A stretch of DNA of 64,000 nucleotides from Enterococcus gilvus ATCC BAA-350 (GTDB lineage Bacteria > Bacillota > Bacilli > Lactobacillales > Enterococcaceae): assembly GCF_000407545.1 (NCBI RefSeq), contig NZ_ASWH01000001.1, forward strand, positions 941,001-1,005,000, given 5' to 3'. This document shows positions 43,617 through 53,659 of this stretch, in pieces (position 1 is the stretch's first letter; each line of letters opens with the position of its first letter). Below the pieces are notes generated by a model, which did no database searches, had not been told where the DNA came from, and saw nothing but the letters and a program-made list of their open reading frames with translations. The translations under genes were made by a program, and so were the position numbers.

Positions 43617-44951
43617 CTAGATCTGATCGGTTGCTGTATCCACTTGTTTTTTACGATAACTCAAAAGGATCGCTAGATAAATACATGCAGTAAAGAGTGT
43701 GACCCCCACAGGATTGTTTATCAAGATTCCTACGAAGATCAATCCTAAAACGAGAATGACCAATCCGCTGAAAAAGCGTTCCGTGCGTGTGCCTTTCTTC
43801 AAGGCTAATACAAAGGCTGCCACGCTGATCAGCATCCACGTTAACAGTACAGAGTAAGACAATGAGCCGACTAAATAATTGAATAGCTTGTCTCCTAAGA
43901 AATAAGAGAGGATGACGCCAAGATAAAGTGTTCCTGTACAAAATAATACGGTCCGCTGCGGTACTTGGTGCTTATTCAGTACGGCTAATTTTGAAGTAAA
44001 ACCTGAATGATCTTTTACCCGGAAGTAAAGCGTTCTTGAAGAAGCATAGACGCCTGAATTAATTGAAGAAAACAGTGCCAGTACGATGACGAAGTTTACG
44101 ATATCAGTAGCAAATGGAATATGCATCTTTTGGAAGACCATCACGAATGGGCTTGCAGTCGTTGCAGCCAGTGTATCCCAACGGTAAATAATCAATAGGA
44201 GAATCATTGGTACGATATAAAAAGAGATGATCCGTCCCATGACACCTTTGATCGCTTTGGGGATCGCTGTCTTAGGATCTTCCGTTTCACTGACAGTGAT
44301 GGCGATCAATTCAGAACCGCCGTAAGAATAGATCACAACCAGCAGTGAGTTCACGAGACCTTTTAATCCATGCGGAGCAAAGCCGCCGTGGCTGTTCATA
44401 CGTGAGACAGTATCGACCAGTCCGATATTCCATACTTCGTGCCCGACGAGATAAACTCCGAAAACAATCAATAGAATAATGACGGCAATTTTGATAAAGG
44501 CTAACCAATATTCTGTTTCAGCGAATAAGCGCACAGAGTATAGGTTGATCAAAGTCGTCAGCAGCGCCAGAATCAGCACAAAGATCCATGAAGGAACATG
44601 TGGGAACCATAATTGCATAAAACTCGCGGCAGCTACGGCTTCGGCGATAATATTGACCATCCATAAGGACCAATACAGCCAATCGATAAAGTCTGCGGTG
44701 CGGTCGCCGAGGAAGGGCTTGATAATACCGGATAAGCCTTGGACATTGTCGCTGCTTAAGACCAAACGTCCCAAACCATTCATGACAATGAAGAGGACCA
44801 GGCCGCCTAGCAGAAACGCCAGAATAACGGAAGGACCAGCAATGCCGATTGCTTCGCCGCTTCCTTTGAATAGCCCAGCGCCGATCGCTCCCCCTAGTGC
44901 CAACATCATAATGTGGCGAGAAGTCATTTGCTTCTGTAATTTATTTTCCAT
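43617..44951 (-). CDS. APC-family amino acid permease
   Basis: A 12-helix secondary amino acid transporter of 444 residues. The N-terminal RHIMMLALGGAIGAGLFKGS is the canonical substrate-binding unwound helix; YSYGGSELIAITVSETEDP is the conserved helix 6-loop region. The specificity is not evident from sequence. Monocistronic, with a terminator downstream. Confidence 0.9.
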   Translation of the reverse strand: MENKLQKQMTSRHIMMLALGGAIGAGLFKGSGEAIGIAGPSVILAFLLGGLVLFIVMNGLGRLVLSSDNVQGLSGIIKPFLGDRTADFIDWLYWSLWMVNIIAEAVAAASFMQLWFPHVPSWIFVLILALLTTLINLYSVRLFAETEYWLAFIKIAVIILLIVFGVYLVGHEVWNIGLVDTVSRMNSHGGFAPHGLKGLVNSLLVVIYSYGGSELIAITVSETEDPKTAIPKAIKGVMGRIISFYIVPMILLLIIYRWDTLAATTASPFVMVFQKMHIPFATDIVNFVIVLALFSSINSGVYASSRTLYFRVKDHSGFTSKLAVLNKHQVPQRTVLFCTGTLYLGVILSYFLGDKLFNYLVGSLSYSVLLTWMLISVAAFVLALKKGTRTERFFSGLVILVLGLIFVGILINNPVGVTLFTACIYLAILLSYRKKQVDTATDQI

Positions 44952-45407
44952 AAAGATGCCTCATTTCTAAAATTAACAGAATCGTTTGTAGATTCAAAAG
45001 ATTCTGATAAATATCTGACTATAATACCAAAATATTCTGACAATTCCATTTTCATGAAAATAATTTCATTTAATTTTCATTGTACTGTTCAAAAAAGCAC
45101 GTCTTAGTTATTTTATAAAGCAATTTATCCGATTTATGAACAAAAACGGACTTAAAACAATTTTTGTTAAATCGTTGCATTGAAAATCGTGATTTACTGA
45201 TAAAAGAGGATTTTTTCCGTCAGATTTTTCCTCACTCAAGAAATTTTTGAAGTAAGGCGATAAAAAGTCGAAAAACCTGTTGTATCAAGACTTTTTTAGA
45301 TGTTTGGCTGAAATGGACATGAGATTTTGAGCAGATTGATAGGAAAAAATGAAGATTATTTGTAACATGATAATGTAATTATTATCTATAGAAAGAGGGA
45401 GAACAGA
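44952..45407. other. AT-rich divergent intergenic region
   Basis: 455 bases between the permease and the GlsB-type gene. One terminator-like pairing AAAAAGTC (45262)/GACTTTTT (45289) is present but no transcript start can be assigned before it. No coding sequence seen. Confidence 0.5.
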
Positions 45408-45650
45408 ATGGGTTGGTTATGGACATTAATCATCGGAGCACTTATTGGTGTTATTGCAGGAGCAATTACTAAAAAGGGCGGTTCTATGGGCTGGATAGCT
45501 AATATTGTCGCTGGTTTGGTAGGTTCGGCCATTGGTCAAGCACTATTCGGCACTTGGGGCCCTAGCTTAGCAGGTATGGCTTTAGTTCCTTCTATTATTG
45601 GCGCTGTGATTGTTGTTGCAGTCGTTTCATTCTTTATTGGAAAAAAATAG
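45408..45650 (+). CDS. GlsB/YeaQ/YmgE family membrane protein
   Basis: An 80-residue, Gly-rich protein with three hydrophobic segments (WLWTLIIGALIGVIAGAI, WIANIVAGLVGSAIGQAL, IIGAVIVVAVVSFFIG), the layout of the transglycosylase-associated or GlsB stress family. A ribosome site AGAGGGAGA precedes ATG 45408. These proteins are induced by general stress in enterococci; no molecular role is established. Confidence 0.88.
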   Translation: MGWLWTLIIGALIGVIAGAITKKGGSMGWIANIVAGLVGSAIGQALFGTWGPSLAGMALVPSIIGAVIVVAVVSFFIGKK

Positions 45651-45664
45651 CTATCATTCCTAAT

Positions 45665-45690
45665 AAAAAAAGCGCCTAGGCGCTTTTTTT
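45665..45690. terminator. Bidirectional terminator
   Basis: AAAAAAAGCGCC/GGCGCTTTTTTT arms around TA. Confidence 0.85.
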
Positions 45691-46630
45691 ATTTTGCATT
45701 CAATAATTCTTCTTTTCCGTGGATCAATTGCGTCAAGAAAGCACAGTACGGCGTAGAAATCTGATACATTTTTCCTTTTTGCCAAACAGCACCGTTGATA
45801 TAATCGATTTCTGTTTTACGGTGATTGCGAATCAAGTCTTGGTACATTGAAGGAAAATGCAATCCCTGCGTTTTGACATCATAGGTAGCTTCGATCGCTT
45901 GAATGACTTGCTCCTGATCAAGATCGATCCCTTCGGCTGAAGCAACTGCGGCAAATTCGCCCACGATTGTTTCGATGATTCCTCTGGCAACACTCATGGA
46001 ACCAAAATCAGCGATGTTGCAATCCAAGATCGTACATAAGCCATTCAGTGTTCCATTGATACAAGCCTTCTTCCAGATCGAGTAACGAACATTGTTACTA
46101 TAGATAGGATTCAATCCAGCATTTTGAAAGACTTCTAATACCTCTAGCGTGAAGGCTTTGCCCTTCGGCTCCAGATTTTCCATTTCGATACTTCCGCTTC
46201 CCACCAGCTTTGCATGTCCGGGACCAGACAGTCCGGCCGTCCAAGTAGTGGTACCGAAGATAATATTTTCTCTCGGTACGAATTTCGACAAAGTCTCTTC
46301 ATGGCCTAACCCATTTAATAAACAAAAGACGAAAGTCTCTTTCCCGATGATCGGCTGAATATCCTGAAACATTGCCTCTAGCTGCATGGATTTTGTCAAT
46401 GCAACGACTAAATCAACGTTTGCGTGATCCTCTACGATTTCTTCTGGTGAATATATCGGCAGGTGAGCGACTACTTCGTGATCTTCAAACTCACCAATCA
46501 ATCCATTTTCGCGAATGGCCTTAATATGGTCCGGCCAGCGATCAATCAATATCACTTCATTGCCTGTTTGATGGAGCATCAACCCGATGCGACTCCCCAT
46601 TGCACCCGCTCCAGCAATTGCGATTTTCAT
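45689..46630 (-). CDS. panE: 2-dehydropantoate 2-reductase family protein
   Basis: An NAD(P)H-dependent 2-oxoacid reductase of 313 residues. The N-terminal Rossmann motif is AIAGAGAMGSRIG. The middle has LTKSMQLEAM and the conserved lysine/asparagine region NGLGHEETLSKF, with KKACINGTLNGLC in the C-domain. PanE makes pantoate for CoA, but relatives in lactic acid bacteria reduce other 2-oxoacids, and no panB, panC or panD is nearby. ATG 46630 follows AAAGGGGA. Confidence 0.82.
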   Translation of the reverse strand: MKIAIAGAGAMGSRIGLMLHQTGNEVILIDRWPDHIKAIRENGLIGEFEDHEVVAHLPIYSPEEIVEDHANVDLVVALTKSMQLEAMFQDIQPIIGKETFVFCLLNGLGHEETLSKFVPRENIIFGTTTWTAGLSGPGHAKLVGSGSIEMENLEPKGKAFTLEVLEVFQNAGLNPIYSNNVRYSIWKKACINGTLNGLCTILDCNIADFGSMSVARGIIETIVGEFAAVASAEGIDLDQEQVIQAIEATYDVKTQGLHFPSMYQDLIRNHRKTEIDYINGAVWQKGKMYQISTPYCAFLTQLIHGKEELLNAK

Positions 46631-46752
46631 ATCAATGATTCCCCTTTCAAGTTCCATTGACCAGTATACCTAAAAAGAAGAAAAAAAGCGGAATGTCTGC
46701 TCATAAAATAAGAAATGATATTTCATAAAAAATAAAAATATATGAAATAGTA

Positions 46753-46781
46753 TTGCAATCATCGACAATAGAAGTTATAAT
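46753..46781 (+). promoter_or_regulatory. Promoter of the mupG operon
   Basis: TTGCAA, exactly 17 bases, TATAAT. Confidence 0.8.
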
Positions 46782-46794
46782 CAGCTCGTAATGT

Positions 46795-46808
46795 TGAAAT
46801 GGTTTTCA
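46795..46808. promoter_or_regulatory. Candidate cre site
   Basis: TGAAATGGTTTTCA matches the CcpA consensus TGWAANCGNTNWCA at all but one position; it lies just downstream of the -10 box. Confidence 0.6.
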
Positions 46809-46827
46809 TTAACAAGGTGCTGCTTTT

Positions 46828-46847
46828 GATCGAATGATCGATCGAAT
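46828..46847. promoter_or_regulatory. Repeated GATCGAAT, candidate MurR site
   Basis: GATCGAATGATCGATCGAAT contains the octamer twice and a GATCGATC palindrome. It lies in the mupG leader; assignment to MurR is a guess. Confidence 0.3.
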
Positions 46848-46870
46848 TGGTACAGGTGAGGAATCATTTC

Positions 46871-47068
46871 GTGGCTTTTACATTAAAAAATAATTCTAAC
46901 GCTGGCAAGCAGAGTGATGAAAGCAACAAACGTTCCTTTAAGTCGGTCAGGCAATCAATCGCTAAAGGCTTTTATGTTCAGCAAATAAGTCATTGGTATG
47001 ACCCGAACTATTTTTCTAACTATGTCAAAGAAGGAGGAAGCAAATGTTTGGTTTTTCGATATTCCTAA
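46871..47068 (+). CDS. Possible 65-residue leader protein overlapping mupG
   Basis: GTG 46871 has AGGTGAGG nine bases upstream. The product (MAFTLKNNSNAGKQSDESNK at its start) is polar and basic with no known motif. Its end covers the mupG ribosome site and runs 25 bases into mupG in another frame, so it may couple translation. It could equally be chance. Confidence 0.3.
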   Translation: MAFTLKNNSNAGKQSDESNKRSFKSVRQSIAKGFYVQQISHWYDPNYFSNYVKEGGSKCLVFRYS

Positions 47069-48093
47069 ATGAAGAGTTATCAAAGGAAACAACAAGTTAC
47101 ATTGCAGAAATGGCCCAAAATGGGTTTACTGGTATATTCACTTCGTTACATATCCCGGAAGACGATGCAGCACAGTATCGTAAGCGCTTGACGGATCTTG
47201 GCGCGATCGCAAAAAAATACGACTTGGAACTAATGGTCGATATTTCAGGTGACGCTTTGAAACGTGCCGGCTTTTCTTTTGATCGTGTCGAAGAGCTTAC
47301 AGAAATCGGTGTGACCGGTTTGCGGATGGATTACCACATCAGCAACCAGCAGATCGCTGAATTGTCTAGAAAACTGCCGATCGCATTAAATGCTTCGACG
47401 ATCACTGAGCTGGATATTCAAGAATTACGAGAAGCAAATGCGAAGATCGATCATTTAGAGGCATGGCACAATTACTATCCAAGACCTGAAACCGCTTTAG
47501 ATAAAAGCTGGTACCACGAAAAAAATGGCTGGTTAAAATCTCACGGCTTTACGATCCAAGGTTTTGTACCAGGCGATGCGCAGTTGCGAGGGCCGCTCTA
47601 TCAAGGTTTACCGACACTGGAAGAGCACCGAGGCGTTCATCCTTTGGCTGCTGCATTGGATCTTCGTGGAGATACGGATAAGGTGTATATCGGAGATAAT
47701 GGGTTATCGGAGGGTGTCCGAAGACAATTTTCTTCCTATATTAAAGAAGAAACGATAAAACTTAAGGTAGAAGCACTCGACGAACAAGTGGCTTATATTT
47801 TAGGAGAACATGTCAATCGGCAGGATGAAGCACGTGATGTAATTCGAAGCGCGGAGGCACGCTTTAAAAAAATCCCCCACGTCGTCCCATTGCAAATGAG
47901 GGAACGTAGCGAAGGGGCCGTAACGATCGACAATGTGAACTATCTGCGCTATATGGGCGAGATACAACTTGTTAAACATGCATTGCCCGCAGATGAAAAA
48001 GTAAATGTGGTCGCGCAAGTGATCGAAAAGGATCGTCCATTGATCCAACAGATAAAAGCAGGACAGAAATTTATTTTAGAGAGTGTGGAATAG
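47044..48093 (+). CDS. mupG: 6-phospho-N-acetylmuramidase MupG (DUF871)
   Basis: Cleaves 6-phospho-MurNAc from MurNAc-6-P-GlcNAc disaccharides during cell-wall recycling. The 349-residue TIM-barrel protein shows the family features [41 protein letters not shown] and [23 protein letters not shown] precedes ATG 47044. It is first in mupG-murQ-murP; a cre-like site and a good promoter lie upstream. Confidence 0.9.
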   Translation: MFGFSIFLNEELSKETTSYIAEMAQNGFTGIFTSLHIPEDDAAQYRKRLTDLGAIAKKYDLELMVDISGDALKRAGFSFDRVEELTEIGVTGLRMDYHISNQQIAELSRKLPIALNASTITELDIQELREANAKIDHLEAWHNYYPRPETALDKSWYHEKNGWLKSHGFTIQGFVPGDAQLRGPLYQGLPTLEEHRGVHPLAAALDLRGDTDKVYIGDNGLSEGVRRQFSSYIKEETIKLKVEALDEQVAYILGEHVNRQDEARDVIRSAEARFKKIPHVVPLQMRERSEGAVTIDNVNYLRYMGEIQLVKHALPADEKVNVVAQVIEKDRPLIQQIKAGQKFILESVE

Positions 48094-48095
48094 AA

Positions 48096-48986
48096 ATGAT
48101 CAATTTAGAAAATTTAACGACCGAACGACGCAATGAAACAACTTTTGGCTTGGATGAGATGAGTGTGGCACAAGCCGTGAAGCTAATGAACCAAGAAGAC
48201 CACAAGGTACCGGATGCCGTGGCTGAACAACTGCCGCAAATTGAAAAAGTAGTATCCGCTACGATCGCTTCCTTCAAAAAGGGCGGACGCTTGATCTATA
48301 TGGGTGCCGGCACGAGCGGTCGGTTAGGTGTCTTAGATGCTGCTGAGTGCGTGCCAACGTTTGGGGTAGAACCTGAAATGGTCGTTGGTCTGATCGCAGG
48401 TGGTGAACAGGCAATGACAGTGGCTGTTGAAGGAGCAGAAGATGATGCAGAACTTGGCGCACAGGATCTAAAAGATTTACAGTTAACAGCGAAAGACATG
48501 GTGATTGGAATCGCAGCTAGCGGACGTACGCCTTATGTCATCGGCGGATTGGATTACGCCTGTTCGATTGGTGCTTCTACTGGAACAGTGGCGTGTAACA
48601 AAGATGCAGCGATCAGCAAGCATGCAGAATTACCGATCGAAGTCGATTGCGGACCTGAATTTCTAACAGGCTCTACACGTTTGAAATCTGGCACAGCGCA
48701 AAAATTGATTTTAAACATGATCTCGACGATCAGCATGATTGGTATTGGAAAAGTCTACAACAACTTGATGGTGGATGTGAAACCGACCAATGAAAAATTG
48801 GTTGAACGGTCAAAACGTATTATCATGCAGGCAACAGATGCGGACTACGAAACAGCCGCACGCTATTTTGACGAAGCAGCGCAAAATGTGAAATTGGCGA
48901 TCGTGATGATCTTGACAGACAGTACAAAAGAAGAAGCAGCAGAAAAATTGATCCAAGCCGATGGATTTGTTAAAAAGACGATTTAG
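48096..48986 (+). CDS. murQ: N-acetylmuramic acid 6-phosphate etherase MurQ
   Basis: Removes the lactyl ether from MurNAc-6-P, giving GlcNAc-6-P. The 296-residue SIS-fold protein has [15 protein letters not shown] at the N-terminus, [20 protein letters not shown] split here as [11 protein letters not shown] and VLDAAECVP, the catalytic Glu region, and [20 protein letters not shown]. It starts 2 bases after mupG. Confidence 0.96.
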   Translation: MINLENLTTERRNETTFGLDEMSVAQAVKLMNQEDHKVPDAVAEQLPQIEKVVSATIASFKKGGRLIYMGAGTSGRLGVLDAAECVPTFGVEPEMVVGLIAGGEQAMTVAVEGAEDDAELGAQDLKDLQLTAKDMVIGIAASGRTPYVIGGLDYACSIGASTGTVACNKDAAISKHAELPIEVDCGPEFLTGSTRLKSGTAQKLILNMISTISMIGIGKVYNNLMVDVKPTNEKLVERSKRIIMQATDADYETAARYFDEAAQNVKLAIVMILTDSTKEEAAEKLIQADGFVKKTI

Positions 48987-48998
48987 GGGGAAAGAAAA

Positions 48999-50951
48999 AT
49001 GGCAAAAGAAGAACTAACCTTGAACCAAATTGCAAAAGAGATCTACGATGGCGCCGGCGGTATGGAAAACGTCCAAAGCGTCGTTCATTGTATGACGCGT
49101 GTTCGTATGAGTGTCAGAGATGACAGCAAAGTCGATCAATCAAAATTGAAAAGCATTCCTGGTGTTCTAGGGGTAGTCGACGATGAACAGCTGCAAGTCA
49201 TCATCGGGCCAGGAAAAGTGAACAAAGTTGCCAAAGAAATGGTTGATATGGCGGGTGTCAGTCTTGGGGAAGAATTGCCTCAAGGTTCAGGCAAAGACAA
49301 AGTCAACGCCAAAGCCGCTGAAATGAAAGCCGCTCAGAAGGCCAAACAAAAGAAATCGCCTTTCAAAGCAGTCTTAAAAGATATTTCTAATATTTTCGTT
49401 CCAATGATCCCGGCATTTGTTGGTTCAGGGTTAGTCGCAGGTGTGGCAGCGATCATGGCCAATCTGATCACCGCTGGAACGTTGGATGCGGCTACTTGGC
49501 AGCAGTTTGTAGATGTCTTGAACATTCTGAAAAATGGGATGTTCAGCTACTTAGTAATCTTTACAGGGGTCAATGCAGCACAAGTCTTTGGAGCAAACCC
49601 AACACTTGGCGGGGTTATCGGAGCGGTCGTACTATTGACCGGAATGAATCCTGAAGCACCAATCAAGAACCTGTTTACTGGCGATGCTTTAGCTGCTGGA
49701 CAAGGCGGGATCATTGGTGTGATCTTTGCTGTGTGGTTGCTGTCGATCGTTGAAAAGAAATTGCATCAAATCGTACCGGATGCCGTGGATATCATCATAA
49801 CCCCCATGCTCTCCTTGCTCGTCATCGGGTTGCTGGAAATTTTCCTGATCATGCCTTTAGCCGGCTTCATTTCTAATGGCATGGTTGGCGGTATCAACTG
49901 GGTATTAGCAGTGGGCGGTGCCTTCTCAGGGTTTGTATTAGGGGCATTGTTCCTGCCGATGGTAATGTTTGGTCTGCATCAAATATTGACACCGATTCAT
50001 GTACAAATGATCGATGAAACTGGAAAGACCATGTTGTTGCCAATCTTAGCCATGGCGGGTGCTGGACAAGTAGGTGCGGCGTTTGCTCTTTGGATCAGAT
50101 TGCGTAAAGACAAAGAATTGACTGAGATGATCAAAGGCGCGTTGCCTGTTGGGATCTTGGGGATCGGCGAACCGTTGATCTACGGTGTGACCTTGCCATT
50201 AGGCCGTCCATTCATCACTGCTTGTATCGGCGGCGGTATCGGTGGTGCTGTGATCGGCGCAATCGGCGGCGTTGGTTCGATCGCGATTGGTCCTTCTGGG
50301 GCAGCTTTGATTCCATTGATTGCAAATGGTCGCTGGTGGGGCTATGTCCTAGGATTGTTGGCAGCGTATGTCGGCGGCTTTATCGCAACGTATTTCTTTG
50401 GTATTCCAAAAGACAAATTAGCAGAACAAGAATTAGCGGAAGCCCCTGTTGTTGAACCAACAGAAGCAACAACTGCCCCTGTTTCTGCACAAGTAACAAA
50501 TGTTTTCACAGCAGTAGCAAATGGCTCTGTTCATCCGTTAGAAGAAGCGGCAGATCCCGTATTTGCTGAAAAAATGATGGGTGAAGGCTATTTTGTTGAA
50601 CCAACAGACGGCGCGATCTTTTCCCCTGTTTCAGGAAAAATCTCCACAGTCTTCCCTACGAAACATGCGATCGGGATCACGACGGACAGCGGTCTAGAAG
50701 TCTTATTGCATATGGGGATCAATACCGTGGAATTAGACGGCAAGCCTTTTGAGATTCTCGTATCAGAGGGTCAGACAGTGACGTCAGACACACAAGTGGC
50801 CACAGTTGATCTAACAGCGGTAAAAGCTGCTGGTAAAGGCACATCTATGATGGTCCTGATTACGAACATGACAGATGTCGGCACACATGTGTTGGAAAAA
50901 ACTGGTGCGGTCAAGGCATCAGAAGAAGTGTTCAAAGCAACAACGAAATAA
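48999..50951 (+). CDS. murP: MurNAc-specific PTS transporter with fused EIIA
   Basis: A 650-residue PTS permease: EIIB at 1-80 (phosphocysteine in VVHCMTRVRM), a Lys/Ala-rich linker about 105-128, EIIC with about ten helices, then a Crr-like EIIA at about 520-650 with LLHMGINTVEL holding the phosphohistidine. MurP of E. coli lacks EIIA and borrows Crr; here it is built in. Context with mupG and murQ makes MurNAc or MurNAc-GlcNAc the probable substrate. A terminator follows. Confidence 0.9.
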   Translation: MAKEELTLNQIAKEIYDGAGGMENVQSVVHCMTRVRMSVRDDSKVDQSKLKSIPGVLGVVDDEQLQVIIGPGKVNKVAKEMVDMAGVSLGEELPQGSGKDKVNAKAAEMKAAQKAKQKKSPFKAVLKDISNIFVPMIPAFVGSGLVAGVAAIMANLITAGTLDAATWQQFVDVLNILKNGMFSYLVIFTGVNAAQVFGANPTLGGVIGAVVLLTGMNPEAPIKNLFTGDALAAGQGGIIGVIFAVWLLSIVEKKLHQIVPDAVDIIITPMLSLLVIGLLEIFLIMPLAGFISNGMVGGINWVLAVGGAFSGFVLGALFLPMVMFGLHQILTPIHVQMIDETGKTMLLPILAMAGAGQVGAAFALWIRLRKDKELTEMIKGALPVGILGIGEPLIYGVTLPLGRPFITACIGGGIGGAVIGAIGGVGSIAIGPSGAALIPLIANGRWWGYVLGLLAAYVGGFIATYFFGIPKDKLAEQELAEAPVVEPTEATTAPVSAQVTNVFTAVANGSVHPLEEAADPVFAEKMMGEGYFVEPTDGAIFSPVSGKISTVFPTKHAIGITTDSGLEVLLHMGINTVELDGKPFEILVSEGQTVTSDTQVATVDLTAVKAAGKGTSMMVLITNMTDVGTHVLEKTGAVKASEEVFKATTK

Positions 50952-50967
50952 TAGAATCGTTTGATAC

Positions 50968-51014
50968 ACTCTCTTATGTGAGATTATGCGTCGCTCACAT
51001 AAGAGAGTTTTTTT
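50968..51014 (+). terminator. murP terminator
   Basis: 15-bp perfect stem ACTCTCTTATGTGAG/CTCACATAAGAGAGT, 11-base loop, seven T. Confidence 0.92.
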
Positions 51015-51059
51015 ATGTAGGAAAAGGAGAGGGATCAAAGAACGAGCGGACTAACGAAA

Positions 51060-51096
51060 GAAAAAGGGCATGGAGGCAAGTGTGCCCCTATGTCCT
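51060..51096 (-). terminator. Terminator of the murR-like gene
   Basis: On the minus strand AAGGACATAGGGGC pairs imperfectly with GCCTCCATGCCCTT, followed by TTTTC. Confidence 0.65.
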
Positions 51097-51100
51097 TTCT

Positions 51101-51952
51101 TCAAAAATATTTTTTTCGGTATTCTTGTACGATGGCTCTTGTTGTATAAATTTTTTCGGCATTTTCTTGGTTCCGACTAATGTAGACATAAAAGAGAAGA
51201 TCGATCGTAATAAACTGTGCCAAGATCGAGTCCGTCGCTGCACTGCGGTACGTTGCTTCTGTCGGACGAGAGGTTCGCAAGCTCACATCCGAAAGCTTCG
51301 CCAACGGATTTTGTCCAAACTGGGTCAATGTAATGATCGGGATACCCAAATCCTTCGCCGTTTCGGCCAGCGCGATCAATTCAGAAGTCAGCCCGGAATT
51401 GGAAATCAGCCAAATCACCGCTTCTTTTTGATGCAGCACGAGCTGCGGCAAAATAGTATTGTAATCCGGTTCGCTGATGACATTCTTTCCTAGGCGGCTC
51501 CATTTCTGAACGATGTCGGTTGCTGCCAAGTTAGAGGCGCCAATACCTAAAACATAGCAGAAAGCTTTTTCCTCCAGCAATTTGCAGGCAGAAATGAACT
51601 CTTCTTCACTGAACAAGGCGGTTGTCTCATCAATGGTAAAGCGGGCGTTGCTTGCCAATTTGCTTTTTAGGCTATGGAAAGATTCGTCATGGTCGACATC
51701 GCTATAGGTATTCTTACTGCGTTTTTGCATCGTTTCGGCAGAAAGCTCGATCTTGAAATCAGTCAGACTATTGAAGCCCATTTTTTTTGAGAAGCGCACC
51801 ACCGTGGGGGCACTTGATCCAGAAGCTTCTGCGATTTCGTTAGCGGTCATGCTTGCGGCTTTTTCGCTATTGTCGCGTATGAAGCAGTAAATTTTTTTTT
51901 CGGCTGCAGACATATCCTTCTGCATGCTTTTCATATGAGAAAGAACGCTCAT
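51101..51952 (-). CDS. murR: RpiR-family regulator, MurR-like
   Basis: A 283-residue regulator with an N-terminal HTH (MTANEIAEASGSSAPTVVRF) and SIS domain (CYVLGIGASNLAATDIVQKW; VIWLISNSGLTSELIALAE). RpiR proteins beside murQP genes respond to MurNAc-6-P; it is convergent with murP, so this role is inferred from context. It differs clearly from the RpiR protein at 17357. Confidence 0.82.
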   Translation of the reverse strand: MSVLSHMKSMQKDMSAAEKKIYCFIRDNSEKAASMTANEIAEASGSSAPTVVRFSKKMGFNSLTDFKIELSAETMQKRSKNTYSDVDHDESFHSLKSKLASNARFTIDETTALFSEEEFISACKLLEEKAFCYVLGIGASNLAATDIVQKWSRLGKNVISEPDYNTILPQLVLHQKEAVIWLISNSGLTSELIALAETAKDLGIPIITLTQFGQNPLAKLSDVSLRTSRPTEATYRSAATDSILAQFITIDLLFYVYISRNQENAEKIYTTRAIVQEYRKKYF

Positions 51953-52095
51953 AAACTACTCCTTTTACCCTTTTTGTTTATTATACCATTTTATGCCTAC
52001 TTTTGATTTTTTCTATAAAGGAGCAACGGACGCTTTCTTTTTTTGAGAAAAGTCGTATGATTAGAGAGACTATTTTATGAAGGAGCGTTTATTGA

Positions 52096-52731
52096 ATGGC
52101 TTTGATCGATTTTATTTTGCATATCGATGCCCATATGGTGTCTTTGGTTCATCAATATGGGTTAGGGATCTATCCTATTTTATTTGCAATTGTTTTTATT
52201 GAAACAGGGGTTGTCATTTTTCCGTTTTTACCCGGTGATTCGTTTCTCTTTGCAGCGGGTGCGTTGACTGCGTTAGGAGGAAATGTTTTGCATTTGCCGT
52301 ATGTGATCGGTGTTTGTGTGATCGCAGCAATCTTAGGCGATATGATGAATTATTGGATTGGGCACACACTGGGAGTTCGAGCGTTGTATCATCGTCCGAT
52401 CTCACGATTCATTAAAGAAGACAAAGTGAAAGAAGCAGAGAATTTTTTCAACGAGCGGGGAAAGTGGACGATCTTTTTAGGGCGTTTCATGCCGTTTGTT
52501 CGGACCTTTATTCCGTTCATTGCAGGTTCGAGTAAAATGAACTGGGGAATTTTTTCGAGCTTTAATATTTTTGGCGCCATTGTTTGGGGCACGGTAATCA
52601 GTCTGGCAGGATACTTCTTAGGAAATATTCCGATCGTCAGTGATCATTTCTCATTGATCATGCTGCTGATCGTAGCCATTTCATTGGTCCCACTCATGAT
52701 TCCTTATATCAAACAAAAAATCCGTGCATAA
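52096..52731 (+). CDS. DedA family membrane protein
   Basis: A 211-residue DedA/VTT-domain protein, a family that flips lipid carriers such as undecaprenyl phosphate or phospholipids. Motifs are FIETGVVIFPFLPGDSFLFA, GDMMNYWIGHTLG and FLGRFMPFVRTFIPFIAGSS with the re-entrant loop arginines. AAGGAG precedes ATG 52096. Confidence 0.92.
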   Translation: MALIDFILHIDAHMVSLVHQYGLGIYPILFAIVFIETGVVIFPFLPGDSFLFAAGALTALGGNVLHLPYVIGVCVIAAILGDMMNYWIGHTLGVRALYHRPISRFIKEDKVKEAENFFNERGKWTIFLGRFMPFVRTFIPFIAGSSKMNWGIFSSFNIFGAIVWGTVISLAGYFLGNIPIVSDHFSLIMLLIVAISLVPLMIPYIKQKIRA

Positions 52732-52779
52732 AAAAGAGTTTGAACGTTCACCTTATGAGGAAACGTTCAAACTCTTTTT
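52731..52779. terminator. Bidirectional terminator after dedA
   Basis: 18-base arms AAAAAGAGTTTGAACGTT/AACGTTCAAACTCTTTTT, 13-base loop. Confidence 0.9.
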
Positions 52780-52825
52780 GCTTAGACTGATTTTGTGTAT
52801 AACAAAAGGATCTTTCAATGACTCG

Positions 52826-53620
52826 TTATAAATGAAAGTATAAAATCTCCGGAGTGACTCTGAAGCGCAGCGGCGGCCCAGTCGTCCCCAAACCGGTATT
52901 AACGATCAAACTTGTCTGTGGAGTCAAGGGATAGATTCCTTGGTCGTAAACTTTTGACCCAACATTTTTATAGGGCGCAATTGGAAAGCGAATCTGTCCG
53001 CCGTGACTGTGTCCAGCCAGGATCAAATCGAAGCGACTCAAATCTGTCAGCTGCTGCACTTGATCAGGCTCGTGGATCATCAAGATAGAGAAAACAGCTT
53101 TTTGCGGCTGTGTATCGTAATCAGGCTGCCCTTCTTGCCCGTCATCGATGCCGGTTAAACTGATTTGGTCTGTGAGTGTGCTTTGGTTGTTCAATAAAGT
53201 AAATCCGCCGGCACGCAAGATCTTGCTGACTGCTTCGCGACCGCCAGAACGATAATCGTGGTTGCCCAGTATGGCAAATTTTCCACTTGGAGCTTGGATT
53301 TTTGCGAGCTGCTGACTGATGGCTTCACAGTCACGTGTTTGCCAGTATTGGTAATTTTCAATCAAATCGCCAGTGAACAAGACGATGTCCGGCTCTGCCT
53401 GATTGAGTTTAGTCACGATCTTATCAAAACGCTTAGGTGAGTAGAAGGGAGAAAAATGACTGTCGCTGATTTGAGCAATCGTCACGCCTTCTTTTATTCC
53501 GGGTTTGATCGAGAGTGCGTCGTTCTTTTTGATCTTAAAATGCTTTTCCGTCAATTGATAGGTGGAGTATCGGCAATAGATCAGAAAGAGCCCAGCGCAT
53601 AGGGCTAAAAATAGAATCAT
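52826..53620 (-). CDS. Membrane-anchored metallophosphoesterase (YkuE-like)
   Basis: A two-metal phosphoesterase of 264 residues with one N-terminal membrane helix (ILFLALCAGLFLIYC). All calcineurin-type motifs are present: QISDSHF, FTGDLIEN, LGNHDYRSGG, LMIHEPD and LAGHSHGGQIR. It may act on lipid or wall precursors at the membrane surface. ATG 53620 is preferred over an in-frame GTG 53629. Confidence 0.88.
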   Translation of the reverse strand: MILFLALCAGLFLIYCRYSTYQLTEKHFKIKKNDALSIKPGIKEGVTIAQISDSHFSPFYSPKRFDKIVTKLNQAEPDIVLFTGDLIENYQYWQTRDCEAISQQLAKIQAPSGKFAILGNHDYRSGGREAVSKILRAGGFTLLNNQSTLTDQISLTGIDDGQEGQPDYDTQPQKAVFSILMIHEPDQVQQLTDLSRFDLILAGHSHGGQIRFPIAPYKNVGSKVYDQGIYPLTPQTSLIVNTGLGTTGPPLRFRVTPEILYFHL

Positions 53621-53659
53621 TCGGACCACTTTCTTTCTGATTTTTTCGTAAGTATATAC

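Noticed and set aside
50978..51493. 171-codon plus-strand ORF between murP and the murR-like gene
   Set aside because: It covers the murP terminator and lies antisense to the clear RpiR-family gene; its translation has no domain pattern.
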